Source: AC-51 sp963749895
GTDB taxonomy: Bacteria; Actinomycetota; UBA4738; HRBIN12
DNA length: 54,820 nt
Assembly: GCA_963749895.1 (NCBI GenBank)
Contig: CAVVOG010000004.1
Coordinates: 1-54,820 of the forward strand
Direction: 5' to 3'
Part shown: one piece after another, positions 53,478 to 54,820 of the stretch
Position numbering within the stretch: position 1 is the stretch's first letter
Layout of the letters: each line of letters starts with the position of its first letter
Position numbers and translations under genes: made by a program
The notes under the pieces: generated by a model
What the model was told of the DNA's origin: nothing
The model's input: only the letters and a program-made list of their open reading frames with translations
The model's database searches: none

Positions 53478-54153
53478 TAGGAGGAAGCCATGGCGAAGAA
53501 GGTCCGATGCGCCAACTGCGGAACGGTCTTCGATCGGGACGAGGGGGTCTGCCCGGTGTGCGGGATGGGGGTCGAGGCCGTCGGGATCGAGGAGCCGGGG
53601 CTGGACGGGGAGTGACCCGCTCGCTCGAGCTGTATCTCGACGCCTGGTCCCTCAGTGGGGCAGCGCCGCCAGGACCGACCTCGGCGGGCCACTCGTCTTC
53701 GAGCACGCGGGCCAGCGTCGCATCGTCGGACGTGGTGACGTACGGCGGGCTTTCCACGTCGAGCACCGTGGCCGTCGCGGCCGCGCCCAGCACCTCGTCA
53801 CCCCAGGGCGGGACCGCGTTCGCGAGGTGCCCGTGCAGGACCACGTTCGCGTACTCGGGCGTCAGCCAGATCTCCGCGACCGACCGGAGGGCCTCGAGCT
53901 CAACCTCGAGCCATGTACCGAAGGTGACCCGAGCCCCGTCCTCCAGGCGGACACGGAGCAAGACCCTGACGAACGAGTCCTCGCCGAGACGGATCACGTC
54001 GTCGTGGTCGGCGTCACCGACGATCTCCGAGGGGTCGAGGCCGTCGTCGAGACGCTCGGCGAGCACGTCGGGGAACCGGAACCGGAAGTGCAGGTCGTGC
54101 CCATCCAGCGGCCCGCCGCAGAACCCACAGGCGCGGGACTCGGCAGACGTCAT
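53248..54153 (-). CDS. DUF2199 protein with an over-long 3' end
   Basis: The first about 178 residues (54153 to about 53620) match DUF2199: ACGFCGGPLDGHDLHFRF, HDDVIRLGEDSFVRVLLRV and VTFGTWLEVELEAL. The frame then has no stop until 53248 and runs antisense across the zinc-ribbon gene and the end of the lipoprotein gene. The family is usually about 150-190 residues, so the true stop was probably near 53620 and lost by a mutation or base error; the tail after SRYSSSE is low-complexity and unlikely to be real. The function of DUF2199 is unknown. Confidence 0.6.
   Translation of the reverse strand: MTSAESRACGFCGGPLDGHDLHFRFRFPDVLAERLDDGLDPSEIVGDADHDDVIRLGEDSFVRVLLRVRLEDGARVTFGTWLEVELEALRSVAEIWLTPEYANVVLHGHLANAVPPWGDEVLGAAATATVLDVESPPYVTTSDDATLARVLEDEWPAEVGPGGAAPLRDQASRYSSSERVTPRPAPAPRSRRPRPPSRTPGRPPRPDRRPFRSWRIGPSSPWLPPITGTGSVRRRTARVAARCRPRRTAPPRTVGSRRASHPAVRCPIRRRRRPRRPRRRRGRGPTPAPAARRRPRRSPPR
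53490..53615 (+). CDS. 41-residue zinc-ribbon protein
   Basis: KKVRCANCGTVFDRDEGVCP VCG holds a Cys4 zinc ribbon (CxxC-14-CxxC) in 41 residues, followed by an acidic tail. ATG 53490 follows TAGGAGGAAG, an excellent ribosome site, 12 bases after the lipoprotein stop. It is too short for many gene finders. Role unknown; small ribbons often bind DNA/RNA or a partner. Confidence 0.7.
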   Translation: MAKKVRCANCGTVFDRDEGVCPVCGMGVEAVGIEEPGLDGE

Positions 54154-54369
54154 GGGGGGTCCTCCTCGGGGGGTGGCGACGTCTCGAGCCTATCCCCAGC
54201 ATCGACCCACCGCCGACTTTGACCACGCGTCCTTCCACCTCCTACCCTGGCCCGTGCGGAGGGCATCCGCGTCCGCGATGCGTGGGCGGCGCCGATGGCG
54301 GCCCGCCCTCCTGGGAGCCAGTCGACGACGAGCGCAGCAGGCGCTGGTCCGAGAGGAAGTGGATCGACG

Positions 54370-54741
54370 ATGCGAGAGGCGCAGTCACGCACACCCGATG
54401 AACTCACCATCCCGGCGCTCACCACGCCCGGCATCGACCGACGCGAGGCCTTCGCCGACGAGCACGTCTGGGTGGGCACGATCCGGACCGAGGCGAGGAC
54501 CTGGTCCGGGTGGCACATCCATCCCGGGCACGACACGTACGGCTACGTCACCGAGGGCGTGGTGCGCGTGGAGTTCGACGCGGACGGGAACGGGGTCGAG
54601 GCCGGGCCCGGTGGGTTCGTGCTGATCCCGTCCGGTGCTCCACACCGTGAGGGGAACCCGGGAGATGTGCCGAACGCGGGCGTCATCTTCCGCATAGGCG
54701 AAGGTCCGGTGCTCGAACCGCTCGACGGCCCGCCCGCCTGA
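54370..54741 (+). CDS. Cupin-domain protein
   Basis: 123-residue single-domain cupin. Motif 1 is SGWHIHPGHDTYGYVTEG, with two His but Tyr in place of the usual Glu; motif 2 is PGGFVLIPSGAPHREGN with the last His. It may bind a metal and a small ligand. The ATG 54370 follows GAGAGGAAG. The right end of the window, 54742-54820, shows no gene. Confidence 0.85.
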   Translation: MREAQSRTPDELTIPALTTPGIDRREAFADEHVWVGTIRTEARTWSGWHIHPGHDTYGYVTEGVVRVEFDADGNGVEAGPGGFVLIPSGAPHREGNPGDVPNAGVIFRIGEGPVLEPLDGPPA

Positions 54742-54820
54742 TCACCTCGACGGAGTGAGAGGTCCCGTCGGGTTCTCGGGCACCGCCCCGTGTCCGTTGC
54801 CGTCCGTATACACACGGGCT

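Noticed and set aside
1..54820. tRNA, rRNA, CRISPR arrays, insertion sequences, prophage
   Set aside because: No cloverleaf-like, repeat-spacer or transposase/integrase sequence was seen; the Holin-X protein at 25191 is a chromosomal family, not evidence of phage.

Overview
The window is one high-GC stretch with dense, short-spaced genes, frequent GTG starts and many overlapping stop/start pairs. An F420-type PPOX protein, a Holin-X family membrane protein, an adenylate-cyclase/AAA/TPR regulator and secreted beta-propellers all point to an actinobacterium (Actinomycetota), probably an environmental lineage. I see no tRNA, rRNA, CRISPR array, transposase or prophage.

Region 1 (1-21.5 kb) is a catabolic block. 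A minus-strand operon encodes a NitT/TauT-type ABC importer (lipoprotein, two permeases, ATPase) and an aldehyde dehydrogenase that runs off the left edge. Next come a crotonase, a GntR/FCD regulator and a zinc alcohol dehydrogenase. Divergent from that is a plus-strand operon: a HisD-fold dehydrogenase resembling sulfopropanediol dehydrogenase HpsN, an SDR, a cyclase-family hydrolase and a peroxiredoxin with an in-frame UGA exactly at the peroxidatic cysteine position. Then follow a DMT exporter, two M24 creatinase/aminopeptidase-P-like proteins, a Gfo/Idh/MocA oxidoreductase, an isopropylmalate-synthase-like DRE-TIM enzyme, a compact ATP-grasp/phospho-His phosphotransferase, a 2-hydroxyacid dehydrogenase, a lone ABC ATPase, a second zinc alcohol dehydrogenase and a RidA protein. 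The upstream regions of five transcription units in this block carry the same short dyad (TRYAY-N-RTRYA), suggesting one regulon, most simply under the local GntR protein. The substrate is not proven; an organosulfonate or a similar small polar compound is a hypothesis.

Region 2 (21.5-38.4 kb) is mixed: a 1164-residue cyclase/AAA/TPR regulator, a Holin-X/DUF3618-like pair, two SnoaL-like proteins, a secreted beta-helix protein, a coupled pair of SDRs, a HAD phosphatase fused to a FAM151/menorin-like domain, an LtrA-like membrane protein, a toxin-antitoxin pair with a palindromic operator, and an F420-type PPOX protein.

Region 3 (38.6-49.8 kb) starts with a hybrid histidine kinase and a NarL-type regulator, followed by many secreted proteins: a polyglycine-tailed protein, PQQ-type and other beta-propellers, a fibronectin-III protein and a second beta-helix paralogue. 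It also has a rifampin ADP-ribosyltransferase (Arr) and a proline-iminopeptidase-like hydrolase.

Region 4 (49.9-54.8 kb) has small secreted and membrane proteins, a VWA-like lipoprotein, a 41-residue zinc ribbon, a DUF2199 protein and a cupin.

The strongest lead is the selenocysteine candidate at 10315-10794, supported by residue alignment and by a SECIS-like hairpin just after the UGA. Also notable are the shared operator, the HAD-FAM151 fusion, the minimal dikinase-like enzyme, a receiver/fasciclin chimera, and five genes each interrupted by a one-base (+1) frameshift, which may be true decay or assembly insertions.
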